From NCBI GenBank assembly GCA_013368445.1, contig JAACJO010000003.1:186001-250000 (forward strand): a DNA stretch of 64,000 nt, in the 5' to 3' direction. The stretch is from Leucocoprinus leucothites (taxonomy: Eukaryota > Basidiomycota > Agaricomycetes > Agaricales > Agaricaceae). The position numbers and the translations under genes are program-made. Position 1 is the stretch's first letter. Each line of letters begins with the position of its first letter. The notes under the pieces were generated by a model that had not been told where the DNA came from, ran no database searches, and saw nothing but the letters and a program-made list of their open reading frames with translations. Shown piece by piece: positions 13,205 to 24,990 of this stretch.

Positions 13205-13699
13205 TAAAGAGTTCTCTGTGTTCGTTCGCTTTGGTGAGCCCTTTTATGGAGATGGAGCGTAAGGTTCAGAGAGTCGAGTTAAGCAAGGGCTTTTGAGGAG
13301 TAGCTTACGACCAGCCGCCCATAACGCGCAACCCCATCGGCATTATTCTCAGCAGGAGCCGAGCGAACAGGTCATGGCTGTTGCTGCGGAGGCTCGATCA
13401 ATGTATCCCAAACTGTGAGACCAGGGGTGAGAGAAGGAAGTATTGTATTGCTCATACTCAGCTTCGGGGAGATCAACAAAGAGTTGTCATGGAAGACAAA
13501 AGCGATGTTATATTCGACATGAGTGACAACATACCGAGTCACAACAACAAACAATCAACACAGCAATTGCCCGTTTTCCGGGGATTAGATAATTCAGCGC
13601 TTAGCTGTGCCGGATACTTCGAAGTACTTCTGTTCCATGTTCAAATGGGCCATTGACAACGCTGATCCCAGGCTTGGATCTCTTCTTTAACTTACCAAC

Positions 13700-15097
13700 A
13701 TGCAGTGGAACCCTCCACCTACCGCAGGCGACGACGTATTTGCCGCCTTTCCTGGTCATCAGAGGTCTCGGTCTGCCTCGAATGGATCGCCCTGGCCAGC
13801 CGCTCGGAATCTACCTCCAACTTGGGTCCCACCTCCATCATCAGCGCCTCCTCCATGGGCGAACTCTCATCCGCGCTCACCAACTCTCGCATGGAATACG
13901 TCCTCGCCGTTTCGGAATCCAATGGAGCTGAATAACAACAGCGATCCATGGAACGAGTCAGGCTGGGGGCGATTGGCAGAACCAGATTTGGGTCGACCGG
14001 CAGAGTCAGGTTGGGATCGACCAGCAGCAGAATCAGATTGGGGTCGACTGGCAGAGTCGGGTTGGGATCGACCGGCAGAGACAGATTGGGGTCGACCAGC
14101 AGAGGCAGGTTGGGGGCGGCCTACAGAGTCAGCTTTCGGTCAACCGATGACGCCTGGATTTTTTGGATCCAACGCCGGTCCAAGTAATGGTCAAAATCCT
14201 TGGAATGGCATGGTACGCTCAACCTCTGAACGCACCCCCGCGCCCGCGGCTCCTCCACCCTGGGCGGCGCAATCTCCGGGTCTAGGCTGGGACATTCCGA
14301 GGCCCAAATCGGCCATTGGACCTGGGAGACCCTATCCCCCTTCTCCCTCGATTCGATCCACCATTCCCGCGCACCTTATACCCGATACCTGGGACGAATC
14401 GAATCTCGCGAGGAGACCTCGAGACTGGCGCATGAGCTATAATCCTCGAGCTTCCTTCTTATCGTCCCTTTCTGTGTTACCCTCCGTCCTCAAAAATCAA
14501 TCAGACGTCCAAGGTAATTTTCCCTTCATCTGTGTCAACTATCAGTAACTCACTATGGTGTCTTTAGAGTACACTGACCCTACGAAACGTCGCCTTAGTC
14601 GGTCACTCGAGTATCATGCTGGTCAACCTCCAATCAGCCACGACCTCCGTATCGATCCATTCAGCACCAGAAACCCAATCCTCCACGCCCAAACCTCAAC
14701 GAACGACTACCCAAACCCTTTCAGCGAGCTCGACATGGCACAATTCGCCACAACTCCCCAAGCCAAATTTCTTCGCCTCTTTCACCCTAAACTCCCATGG
14801 TACATTGACATCCACCAATCATTTCCCAATGGTGTCACTGTCGGCGATATCTTGACCCAGATGTATGGGCAATTAGGACAACAGATTTTACCTCGGCATT
14901 TTTGGAATGATGTATTGAATGAGAAGGATAGGAAGGATATTGGGAAGGCGTATAGGAGGAGAACAGGTCTGTTGAAGTCGGGTGCCGAGCATGGGATTCT
15001 GTGGATTGATTTCTTGTGCGGCGAAGTGATATTTGAAGGATTTGTAAGACATAAAGGCGGACTATGGGAGATCAAGACGAGAAACGCGTATTTGTGA
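13700..15097 (+). CDS. DUF6699-like protein with N-terminal 8-residue repeats
   Basis: Two exons (13700-14513 and 14568-15097) give 447 residues. The first half is low-complexity, rich in Pro, Ser, Trp and Arg, and contains eight copies of an 8-residue unit (residues 86-149). The second half is folded: FLRLFHPKLPWYIDIH, then NGVTVGDILTQMYGQLGQQI, FWNDVL, a charged DRKDIGKAYRRR helix, GILWIDFLCGEVIFEG and a final GLWEIKTRNAYL. That order is what I know from the DUF6699 domain found in many mushroom proteins, whose function is not established. The ATG at 13700 is the first in frame. No signal peptide or membrane helix. A cytosolic or nuclear binding role for the disordered Trp-rich half is guesswork. 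Confidence 0.75.
13955..14146 (+). repeat. coding minisatellite, 8 units of 24 bp
   Basis: Exactly 192 bp. The encoded units read ES-G/D-W-G/D-R-P/L-A, for example ESGWDRPA and ETDWGRPA; unit 3 has one extra Ala codon and unit 8 is one residue short. All units keep the frame of the surrounding gene. Confidence 0.9.
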
Positions 15098-17925
15098 GGT
15101 CTCATGTTATTTTGGATATTGTGTAGAGTATTTAGCTTGTCGTGTTGTATATTGGGTTACCTGGGTTCAAATCTGTATATCATCGTTTATTCCAAGCCGC
15201 TGAGGTCACAACGGTACGCCACCAAATCGCCACCATTTTTCAAAAGCCGTCATGTGTCCAACCGAAGCTCAAAACGACAGTGCTATAATAGTACAACTCG
15301 GATCCCACTCTACGATGATATTTTAGTAGAATAACCGGAGCTGTTAACCCCGTTCGATGCATATATCCTTGTCCTTTGATCGAATTGAGAGAACTTTGAG
15401 TTTTTCTCGGACCGAAAGTTGAAACTCGCCTACAACGACTCCGTTGAACCTCTAACATAGAGTCTGAGCCATACAGTTCTCCGTGATTTCCTTAACAGCT
15501 CGTTGACTCACTGGGCGGGCATCAAGGGCATCAAGTCGGGCATATGCACTCTGTCGAATCCGAGCCTCGTCGAGCCTTCAGCATGTTATAACTTGTTGTC
15601 GAAAGTTGCCGCTTATTAGGCCCAGCGGCCTCGGTATTGAATGTGGCTTGTTCATATTTTTTTTTACTGTTGTATTCCATCGTTACATTCTTGTCATCCC
15701 CCCGAGCCTCAAGTTGATGCGGCTGTGGGTTGATCATCTGTGATGAAATGCAGCGATGGTCATGATTGACGAACTCTGTGTCATGACTTGATCAACTTTC
15801 GGCGGTGACTGATTGCCCCGAGCTTCATTTCCGCTCAGATAAGTATAATGATGATACATGAACTAATGATCTCGGGGAGAAAGGGCCAGCGTGGTTTTTG
15901 ATCATATGAATCCAGTTATATAAACTTTTGGATCGTGTCATGGAAAGCAAATTCAACGCAAGAGGCTTATAGTGGTGGTGGTAGGAATCGTGTGGGGCGG
16001 CGGTGCCTCAACGACGGGTATAGCTTCAGGGGGACCATCCAGGAATAGATTATGTGTTTCGGAGAGCTGTCAGCAATACGTCGGCATCAGTGCTCATTGT
16101 ACAGCACACTCAGCGTCCATTCTGTCGTTCCTGGTTTTCATTTGTAATCCCTCTCCTCGCCTTGACACTTTGAAGATCAATGAGAGCATGGGTCAAGTGC
16201 TAGTCCTGGTCGTTAGTCGGGATGCGGGTTTCTAACTGAAGAGTTTTATCCATCTATTCCGCTGGTGCGTCACGGTATGCATTATTTTTTGCCTAGCTTG
16301 GTGCTTTATGGTTAACTCGTACCCGTCGGGTTTCTAAGGCAGGAAACTATCATATTTCTGGACCCTCGTCCCTCCATCGGTGGACTGAATGAAGTTCGCT
16401 ATACATATAGATAATGACCACATGATTGCATATTTCCTCGATATGTCGTCATATGCTGAGTTTTCGGCGACTCGATGGATCTTGTCTTCAAACAAAGCTA
16501 ATCCTTCATATGGTACCTGTAGAAAACCTGCCTCGTACTTCACTATCCACCCTATCCACTTGCAAACACAAACGCTCCGAATGACACCTGGGCATCAACG
16601 CCCCTCAAAAAAGGCACCTAGACATAACTTAAAATAAGGACGCTAGATTCTAAATTTAATCTGTAACAGTAGAGTGGAGACGGGATGTAAGCGAAAGGAG
16701 GATAATAATAACCTGAAGAGAAACCGGCAGAGAACCTCGGAAGAGCAACAGGTCTGAGGGAAGGAGAATCTGGACTCGCGTGGCCTTTGCGATAATGGAT
16801 CTTCTGTCTCTTGAGCTGGCCTTTCGGGGAATTGTTCGATTGCCGAGGAAATAATAAGGCTGTTAGCCCACTTACAGAGAGACAAGTCGGCGATTTAAAG
16901 TTCGGCTTTCACTTCTGGCACTCAGGTATGATTGACAGTTGGCCTGTTCAGCGTCTATTTCAGGCTTTTTGTAGATGATACGTCTTGTTTTGATGCGTTA
17001 AAATTACCAGACACTCCACAATGCCTACCGAGTCGTCCGTGACAACACGGAGAAATATGCTTCCTGATTAGTAACTCGCTCTTGCACCGATTTTTAGCTT
17101 CGATCATGCGCTATGCAACAGACTGACATCGGTTAGTCCTTATGATGCGTAGATGGACATTGGCACACTTCCAAACTAACAGTACGTCACATGCGGTTGG
17201 TGGCATCCGAGTGTAATCACATTGAGGAAGATAGATCCACGCTACCACTTCCTGTGTCAGGGATGACGCGCTAACTCGATGCGCCCTGAGAGGTACCCAC
17301 TGGTCCGGGCCCCCTAGACCGGGAAACCAATCTCGGAGAATAGTGAGTAATATTGTAGAGTCTTGAAGGGCGAGGCTATATGTGGTAATCTCTTCAAATA
17401 ATACCAAAGATTTCTGGATGTCCCTACCGAGACCAGGGCTGGGTGGAATCGGGATTTGAGTCAACTCGGGTATTGATTTTGAAATTTGCTAAATTTGTCC
17501 CGAGGCTTGATAAGAATAACTGTCACTGAAGTAGTACGTCATACTGGTATTGCTTTGTACTAAGTGGATAGGTTGACCAAACTGATGAGAGGGTTTAATT
17601 GAGCGGTATTAGGATCATCGAGCGGAGTTTTACAAGATTCTCGGGAGCGTTCAAGCCCCTTGAGGATCAAACACAAGTTAGTAACCATATGCCGCTCTTG
17701 GATCTTGGCTACGTCAGGTACAACCCAATTGTCACTGGACTACCGAGTGGGATGGACACCAACATTGAACAAGCTGTACCAGCTAGTCTAATTTGCGGGT
17801 CACCTGTGGATGTTGCAAAGCGGTGGGATTAATGAGGGAACTGAATGAACCACCACATAGTCACACCTAAGGGAGGGCTTTACTTGATCAGGTAAGCCCC
17901 ACGCACAAATGCAAGGATTTCTTTG
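15098..17925. other. long intergenic region, no gene seen
   Basis: About 2.8 kb. Open frames at 15972-16235 (+), 17111-17464 (-) and 17599-17832 (+) have no recognisable motif, signal peptide or splice partners. A short T-run at about 15659 is the only simple sequence. No RNA gene was recognised. Confidence 0.45.
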
Positions 17926-17932
17926 TATAAAT
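17926..17932 (+). promoter_or_regulatory. probable TATA box of the amidotransferase gene
   Basis: TATAAAT, 96 bp before the ATG at 18028, followed by a CT-rich tract of the kind found near fungal transcription starts. Confidence 0.45.
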
Positions 17933-18027
17933 GCTCAAACGCAGACGAGGTCTCTCCAACCAACCCACCACTTCTACAATCCTCCTCGTTTGTTGAACAT
18001 TTTTACTCTCACTAAGCATTCACTCAA

Positions 18028-19253
18028 ATGTCATCTCCCCGCACCATCCGCGTTGGTCTCCTCGTTTGCGGCACTCTCAGTGGACCTGTTGAGGCCGTTC
18101 ATGGAGGTTATTATGAAGTTTACAGCCACTACTGGAAGAGCACTACACCACGAAACTCTGATGTTAAGGTCGTTATAGACAGTTACAGCATCAAGAAGAT
18201 GGAGTTCCCCGATGAGGAACGACTCGATGAATACGATATTTTCATGGTCACCGGTTCAGGTATGGGTTGTTCCTCCCCCCATCTTAGAGAACCAAGGAAC
18301 TAATTTTCTCACAGCGACATCGGCGTACGATGATACCATCCCATGGATTAGAGAGCTCCTCACCTTCCTCAAAGGCCTCATCAAGAACCACCCCAATGTT
18401 AAGCTGTGTGGTGAGTCTGAAGATTCCCTTTGTTCTACTTTTTATCTGAAGCGGCCCCGCAAAAGGTATATGCTTCGGTCATCAGATTGTTTGCCGTGCG
18501 CTGGGAGGTGAATGTGAGCCCAACAGCCAATGGGAAATTGGACCTACCTCGATCGATCTCAGCGACGTGGGGAGGTCAATTTTCGGAGTGGAACAATTGG
18601 CGAGTCTAGATTCACTGCTTAACTGTATTAGAGTAGACACTGACCATCTATCATAGACCCTTCAACAGATACACAGTGATCATGTGCCTGTGGAGTCATT
18701 TTCCAAGCAGTTTGCTTCGGGCGAACTGCAGCTTGTTGGATCCACCGGACTCACCAAAAATCAGGGTGTGATCAAATTCTATCCTTCCTCCTCGATTGAT
18801 GCCATCAGAACTCCTCGAGATATCCAAGTTCTCACCCTTCAGGGCCACCCCGAGTTCTCCGAATCTATCATCACGGGACTAGTTCGACAGAGGACTGATG
18901 CATTCGGCCCCTCCAAAGCGACAGATTATTGGGGCCATAAGGGCGGTGACTATGAAGATGAACCCGTAGATAAAGAGGGAACCGGTAGGAGGTGGCGAAA
19001 GACCGACGGCCTCGACATTGTTTCTCAAGTACTCTGGAGAATGCTTGGTGTAGTATCGCCGGCTGATACTCACAATGCACTGGAGGGAAAATTTACGGAT
19101 AGGATATCGTGGAAGACTGAAGCGATATACTCTATCCCGGCGGTCGAATCGGATGAGATGCCATCGTCCAGAAAGTGGTGGATACTGCCCGAAGGCCTAA
19201 ATCATGTGTCAAATCTGCTCTGGAGAGTAATTGGAGCGGCGTACTGGTGGTAA
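18028..19253 (+). CDS. class I glutamine amidotransferase-like protein
   Basis: Four exons (18028-18259, 18315-18410, 18466-18599, 18657-19253) give 352 residues. The triad-type glutaminase fold is clear: IFMVTGSG strand and turn, the nucleophile elbow KLCGICFGHQIVCRALGG with the catalytic Cys, a QQIHSDHV segment, and GHPEFSES carrying the catalytic His and Glu. It belongs with stand-alone fungal GATase1 proteins (relatives of yeast YLR126C), whose acceptor substrate is not established; no synthetase domain is attached. The third intron begins with GC rather than GT; no GT site restores the frame. The C-terminal 100 residues contain a repeated segment (DGLDIVSQVLWRMLG and EGLNHVSNLLWRVIG) that lies beyond the GATase domain. 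Confidence 0.85.
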
Positions 19254-19889
19254 TTTTTTTATCTTATGGACCCTTCTACTAATACCTGCGGAAATAATTA
19301 ATGTGTATCATTATTAGTACTGATTTGATAAGGCTGGTATTTTCCAACGATATAGTTATTATACGTACAATGTAGTTGTAATTGAATGTTCTCTGCATCA
19401 TCTATGTACGCCATAGATAAGTACTTTTGAATAGCGTGACTGCCTTGAATGAGAATGCACGTATGGGATTCCGAAGCGCTACGATCGTCATATTCTCAAA
19501 GCTCAGAGAAGAATAGATGCCAGCAGGTTATGCACAAATACGGCTTCAAGGATCATTGTTAGAATAAAAATACTGCACACCCAGGCCCACTAGTAAAGAT
19601 TATGTCTTGGTGAGCCAGTATGTGGCCGTCCGCATACGCTGTCCAAGTATACATCACAGCAGGTTAGCACTCTGCGTTCAATGTTATTCCAGGTAATATA
19701 AGGCGACGTAGAGAGGATGATGGAAATCAAAAGGCGAATCACCGAAAGTTAAGGTACCTCATATGTCTCGCGTGCGTCGCTATTTGAGTTAAATTCCTTC
19801 TTGCCTAGACAGATGGTACACAAATACCCTCGCTCTTTATAGTACACTGTTTACTTACACTTATCGATGGTCGATAAGTTGGCAGTCTT
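19254..19889. other. convergent intergenic region
   Basis: Space between the 3' ends of the amidotransferase (+) and the Git1-like permease (-). AT-rich, with no gene or repeat seen. Confidence 0.5.
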
Positions 19890-22589
19890 TCAATCTTCCT
19901 CCATTTTCTCATGGGACCCAGTTTCTGTGCTACTTTCGTCGTCCCCTAATCCCATCATAGAAGTATCATAACCGCTCTTCTCCAAATATTCACGAAACTG
20001 AGCAAGGGGAGTGGTTGGGACGAGACTTTGTTGAATAATGAGATGGGGACTCACTGCTCGGTCTTCTTCAATTAAGCCGTCATGTGACATTGGTTTAACC
20101 CAAAAATAAGTTATAATAGCGTTCAGGAGTGATAAACCTGATAGGCGAAGGGTCACTTGACGAAAGATAGATGATCGTAAACGACAATCGAAGACGCACC
20201 ACTTGCGACCCAGAAGGGCCCCGTATTTCCTCGTGTGGATTTGGGACCACCAAAAGCTAGGCAAACAATCAGAACAATCTGACGAAGATTCTAAGCGATG
20301 TTACCATCAATCATAGGTGGAAAAACTAAGGAGGATATTAATCAATATTTCGATATACTTCCAGAACTCGAAAGCTTTACCCCATGTTCCGACGAAGGCA
20401 CCAAGCTTTCCAGCTGCTGCAGCTACCCCGTAATATTGACCTCGCACGGCCGTCGAGCTCTGTTTAGCTGCAAGGAGGATTGTGCAGTTGCCGGGGCCTA
20501 TCATAAAGAGTTTACTAAGAACCCTAGCCATAGAAATTTAGATCAAATCCACTCACCTACTCCACCGAGTGCTTGGAAAATACCATAGATAACCTTCACA
20601 AGTATTACATTTTGATCGTTGCGACACTAGAGACACTCACCGTAAATGCAGCAATGTGATCGGTCAGACTAGGAAGCGAATCAGCATCCCTGAATGGAGA
20701 AATTGAGTGTGCCACACACGGTTTATATAGGCCAGCCATCAAGAAACCAACCAAAGATTGCACAACGAGGGCACCAATCTGGAACGTTGATGAATTCAAT
20801 ACATGTTCACAATGCTGATATAGCAATAATTTAAGCTTACGAGGGTCCATTTGGGATCCAGATAATCCAATAGAAAAGCGCCTCCGATAGCACCTAAAGA
20901 AACAAATGTGTGGTTTATTCGGGAATAAATGAGGTTGTACATACCTGGAACCTTCATCAGGCTTAGGAATACGCTCGTCAGTAATAATATATCCAGTGAT
21001 AACGTTAAACGAACTTCATAACCACGTTCCACCCAAATATAACAGCTAGCGAGTCGTCACCGCCGGTAATGCTGCCAACTTGTTGGGTAATGTGTTTTGG
21101 GGAAAAATAACGGCTGTTTACTTATTCAGAATAGTCGTCGAGTAGATATCAAACTTGGAATGAAGGTTTTAGTTAAAGTCATTTCGAGCGCACAAACCAG
21201 CTCACCGGGTACCTGAGATAATTTGATTTAGAATAGAAGTATTGGGACGAAATATATATATATAAGATCACTCACACAATGAAGTCATAAATAAACCTGT
21301 CAAAGGGATAAGCTGTTAGTCCTCATGGTCACTATAGACTAGTTCGCCCACCAGATCGCCGATATGGCCGTGAGTGAGGCCCAATAGCGCTTAATGACTA
21401 GTTTATAGGGTATTCTGGCCCTTTTCATTGAATCCTGCTTGTATCTTGTGGGCTCGTCCATGCTCAAACGCCAAAGGAACACCCAGAAAGCTGGGACAGC
21501 GCCCAAACCCAAGGAAAGACGCCAAACAGCCCGCAGGTGATCGTTTCCAAATCTGAGGTCAATATTGAATCTTTGTTCAAACCAGGAGAATAAGAAATAA
21601 ACCCACATCCAAAATAGTACGAGGGGTACAAAGGCCGCAAATACAAATCCCCAGACGATCATGTTATCTTTGATTTAACGGTATCAGCCGTAGTACTTAG
21701 GCATAGAGAGTGAGACTGACACGTGGATAGGGCGACCCATCGGTGTTGAGTGTGCTTGTACACGTTATCTTCCTCAGATTGCTCCGCCGCAGAGACAGAA
21801 CCACATGGATATTCGGCCCCAATTCCTATACCAATTAAAAATCTAGTCAAATGAGTCATTAAGCTTTTGCTACAGTTCTCAATCAAGCTGACGGGCATAC
21901 CGCATAGCACTCAACATCCCCAACATTCCGGGCAAGCTCCCATTTGCGCCAGTGGATGCAGAGGATAGGAGGGCGAAGAAAGCAACTATACCAGTTGCGC
22001 TCATCTATATGGTGTCGGTAAACTATAGGCCAAGTGATATGAAATCTACGAATCTTACCATGCCGAACTTTCGGCCCATCTTGTCAGAGAGCCATCCTAC
22101 AACCGGGTTCTCATCTCATCAAGCGTGGACATCAGAGCGTGGACATACCGAAGATAAGCATTCCTGCCACTGTTCCTGCGAAGGTTAGGCTTCTCAAAAC
22201 CGTACCGAAATTATGCGCCTCAATTCTCTCGGAACCGTATATACGGGTAAGAACTGGCTCGATCAATGATTAGTCAGGTTTGGATAGGAGATAAAACTGG
22301 GGAGTCCTACGTGTGTTCACTGTTACATGCTCAGTGTCTGTGTTATTGTGCAATTATACGAACAAAGCTCACCATTATTGATTACGCCATTTGAATAACC
22401 TTGAACAAGATTTCAATCAGCTTGGTAAACCTGGTGAAATATTAGGGTACCGTCAGAGAACAGTGCAGTCCCACACCTGTGCATTTTGACCGTGAGTCTT
22501 GCGAGATAACATCAAAAAACTCCAGAAAATTTGACTCACGCAAAGATCAGAGAGACGCCTTTCACGCGCTCCTTAAAATTCTTTTTCAT
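19890..22589 (-). CDS. Git1-like glycerophosphodiester/phosphate permease (MFS)
   Basis: Member of the MFS phosphate:H+ symporter family closest to fungal Git1, which imports glycerophosphoinositol and related diesters across the plasma membrane. The frame runs through about 17 small exons. In order: MKKNFKERVKGVSLIFACGT, LFSDGYSNGVIN, VNTLLTRIYG, GWLSDKMGRKFGM, RFLIGIGIGAEYPCGSVSAA, RLSLGLGAVPAFWVFLWRL, DEPTRYKQDSMKRARIPY, WFIYDFIVYPFDIYS, GGAFLLDYLDPKWTL, AVRGQYYGVAAAAGKLGAFVGTW, FGGPKSTRGNTGPFW and the acidic tail GYDTSMMGLGDDESS. Each join was needed and sufficient to keep the family sequence, and I found no disruption. One exon of 27 nt near 22345 is uncertain. The in-frame stop upstream of 22589 fixes that ATG unless there is a further upstream exon. 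Starvation control by phosphate is plausible but not shown by the sequence. Confidence 0.85.
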
Positions 22590-23428
22590 CTTGAATTGGT
22601 GGAGCGAACCCTTACTCTGGAGCTAACTTCTAGGGATCTTTACCTCGTAGAGAGGCAGAGAACTGAGGAAGGTTGACCGCACCTCTTATGCTTCCCAGCC
22701 TGCGGTAAGCCCCGGTGTCCAGACAAAGGCACAGATATCGAAGCTCAAAGTATGAGCTACGATTGGGTGGCTCTCCGCTCTTAATACATTTATCCCACAG
22801 TTAATGTCATTTGAGCTTCCAAGGGCGACGGATATCAACGAGAGCTCCCAGAAGAATATATGTATAGCACGCACGTTGGTAGAAGTTCGGGGCTGACACA
22901 TAGTCCTCAACTTGGGCATAACACCAGATTTAGGAGTAGCATGAGAAGCTTTGAGAGGACTGCTTAAAATGGTCTGAAGGTTGTACTCGATAGGTAGGTA
23001 CACCATGTGCATGGTTTTCTGGATGTGATTTGGGCTTTGGGGGCGACAAAAAGAGGACGAGTATGTTATACCTTGAAGTCGACCTTATTTGACTTAGGCG
23101 CCGATGTGGGTACATTTGGCGCATAATGAGGACGATGAGCCTTATAAGCTCAGGAATGAAATGGATGTTAAGGTTGAGCGTTAAACGCTAAACGTCGCTC
23201 AAGTTTAGAGATAGGGGTGATCAGGCTAGTCTTTGATGGTCACGCGAGCATTTTCCCAGCGTTCCTGTCAAAGGTCCAATCACTTTGAGACTTGCGTTGG
23301 CACGATTACAAACGAGTTCGGGCCGTTCAGGAATTGTAGCTGTGAAGACTAACGGGCTCATTAGCGGTCTTTTTCTGGGGAAATACATTGCAAAATCAAA
23401 TACAGATATGAGTGTATATATGATATTA
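22590..23428. other. intergenic region
   Basis: 5' flank of the Git1-like permease. The minus-strand frame 22686-23012 lacks motifs and I do not call it. No RNA or repeat recognised. Confidence 0.45.
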
Positions 23429-23638
23429 TCAGAGGTCGTTCAATCTGTGCAGCGAGGGGATTATGCAATTGGGGTATACATTAACAGAGGATAACTCAAA
23501 TCTAATCGTATAGCCACCAGTTTCCGCTACGCTTGGGTTTGAAGAGCTTAAGTCTTTTCCCTGTCTGGGCGAAATGTTTGTCCATGAGCTCATACCCTTT
23601 GCCCCCCTAAATGGAACAGACCACATTAGCTGCTACGC

Positions 23639-24262
23639 TCAAAGGATATGCCAAAAACAACAAAAGAAAGGACGTACGGGCAGATGATAGTATTTCATGT
23701 GCTTCTCCCACATTCCAAAGTAGTAAGCTCGACGCTTGTCCAATCCAACCCAGTCCTCGCAATCCGAGCACCACACCGCATGAGGAAGAATCTTGCCAAC
23801 GAATTGTTCCCTGCTAAATTCCTCGATCCTCTCGTGTTCAGTCTTGTTCTTCCTAGACTTGCGGATTCGAGTCACTTTGGTGCAACGGACTTTGCCAATT
23901 CCGCCGCGTGGGTGACTGGTGATAGATTTTGTCCGCAAACGAGTCACTCTTCTACTTTCTTCATGGAATGAAAGGTCGTCATCGTCGCACTGAGAAGCGG
24001 AGGAAGAGCAAGAGGTGGAATCGCTTGGGGACAATGGTAAGAGCTGAGGGCTGGTGGCGGGATCCGAGTTATTGCTCGATGGGCAGCTGCTGGAAATTGC
24101 ATCGTTTGACGTGGAGATGCTAGGGGAATGCGTCGACCTGGGGATGCTGCCTAGCATTAGGCTTCGCATGTCGGAGAGAATTCTGGCTGCGTCTAGCTCA
24201 GAGGCAGAACGAGGCCGAGAGTCTGGAGCGATGGTGCTGTCGTAAGGCTGGGTTGTATACAT
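23639..24262 (-). CDS. CCHH zinc-binding-like protein 1, basic and serine-rich
   Basis: An open frame of 207 codons starts at ATG 24262. The N-terminal 100 residues are Ser/Pro/Asp-rich and probably disordered. A basic stretch follows (VTRIRKSRKNKTEHERI), then FVGKILPHAVWCSDCEDWVGL with a CxxC pair, and WEKHMKYYH with two histidines. The spacing C-x2-C-x16-W-x2-H-x4-H suggests a single zinc-binding module. Two further small genes within 4.5 kb share it. A GTACGT donor right after HLP could splice to a frame on the same strand ending at 23429 (LMWSVPFRGAK...), so the real gene may extend to 23429. DNA binding is a reasonable guess given the basic stretch, but not demonstrated. No intron is required. 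Confidence 0.6.
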   Translation of the reverse strand: MYTTQPYDSTIAPDSRPRSASELDAARILSDMRSLMLGSIPRSTHSPSISTSNDAISSSCPSSNNSDPATSPQLLPLSPSDSTSCSSSASQCDDDDLSFHEESRRVTRLRTKSITSHPRGGIGKVRCTKVTRIRKSRKNKTEHERIEEFSREQFVGKILPHAVWCSDCEDWVGLDKRRAYYFGMWEKHMKYYHLPVRPFFCCFWHIL

Positions 24263-24990
24263 CTGAAGTAAGGGATTGCAAGGAGACTAAAGAAGGAAGT
24301 AAGTGTGGAAGGAAATATGGCCCAGGTAGGTTTTATAGGTCGCCCTCTAGACCGAAAAGTCCACATCAATGCTACACGAAAGCATGTCAAGCCACAAAAA
24401 CACAGCATTGTCCAAGCGCGTCGTATCTCAATCGTATCTCGTGGTTTCAACTGAAATTGTGCATTGTGGTCCAGTCACCAGATATAATAGGGAATGGTCC
24501 GATCCGAGTTTGGAAACAAAAGAAGAGTGGGTCTAGGGGTGCGACCGTTTTGGAAACTATGTGCATTAACTATCGTCCAAGAAATATCTCTGAAGAATGC
24601 AGACGAGTCAGAACGATACACGAGTGGCATTAGCAAGCAGTGTTTTGGGTCACTCCCGTAGCTGGACATCATCGATAGCTTATTCCCGAGACTCGCCGAG
24701 TGCGTTTTGTAGCATAAACGAAAGATTGCGCACGAGAAATTTGCTTCCTCAGACCATGGGTCGATCAGTGAAACGGATTCTTCTGAAAATGGTGAGGCGG
24801 GGATTTCGGTGCTTGGGATCGCTCCAGTGCTTGTATTCTTGGCGTGGAAAGCTCTTTATTATGATCGAAATATTAAATCAGAACCTGTGGTTTGCAGCTC
24901 AGAACGGATTTTGGTGAATTGAACTAAGAATGAGGGAATGCACATTTTACGTCTGATCGAGATCATCTACTAACTTAATGTTTGATGGGT

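Larger units (their letters stand above)
10111..13637. repeat. head-to-tail tandem duplication, two 1.76 kb units
   Basis: Unit 1 is about 10111-11868 and unit 2 about 11869-13637. Both start at the same site after the stop codon (ATCACT-TTTCGAAATTTCC) and end in a matching segment (GGGATTAGATAATTCAGCGC plus flank). Each unit carries one complete FAD monooxygenase gene and about 430 bp of upstream DNA, and there is no spacer between units. Protein-coding parts are far better conserved than the upstream parts, which contain small insertions and deletions. Confidence 0.9.

Noticed and set aside
17111..17464. 117-codon minus-strand frame
   Set aside because: No domain, signal or splice partners; isolated in a gene-free region.
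21339..21362. Apparent stop in the Git1-like permease after SAIWWAN
   Set aside because: A GTGGGC donor two bases into the first Trp codon splices to the next exon and restores IWFIYDFIV, so the gene is intact.
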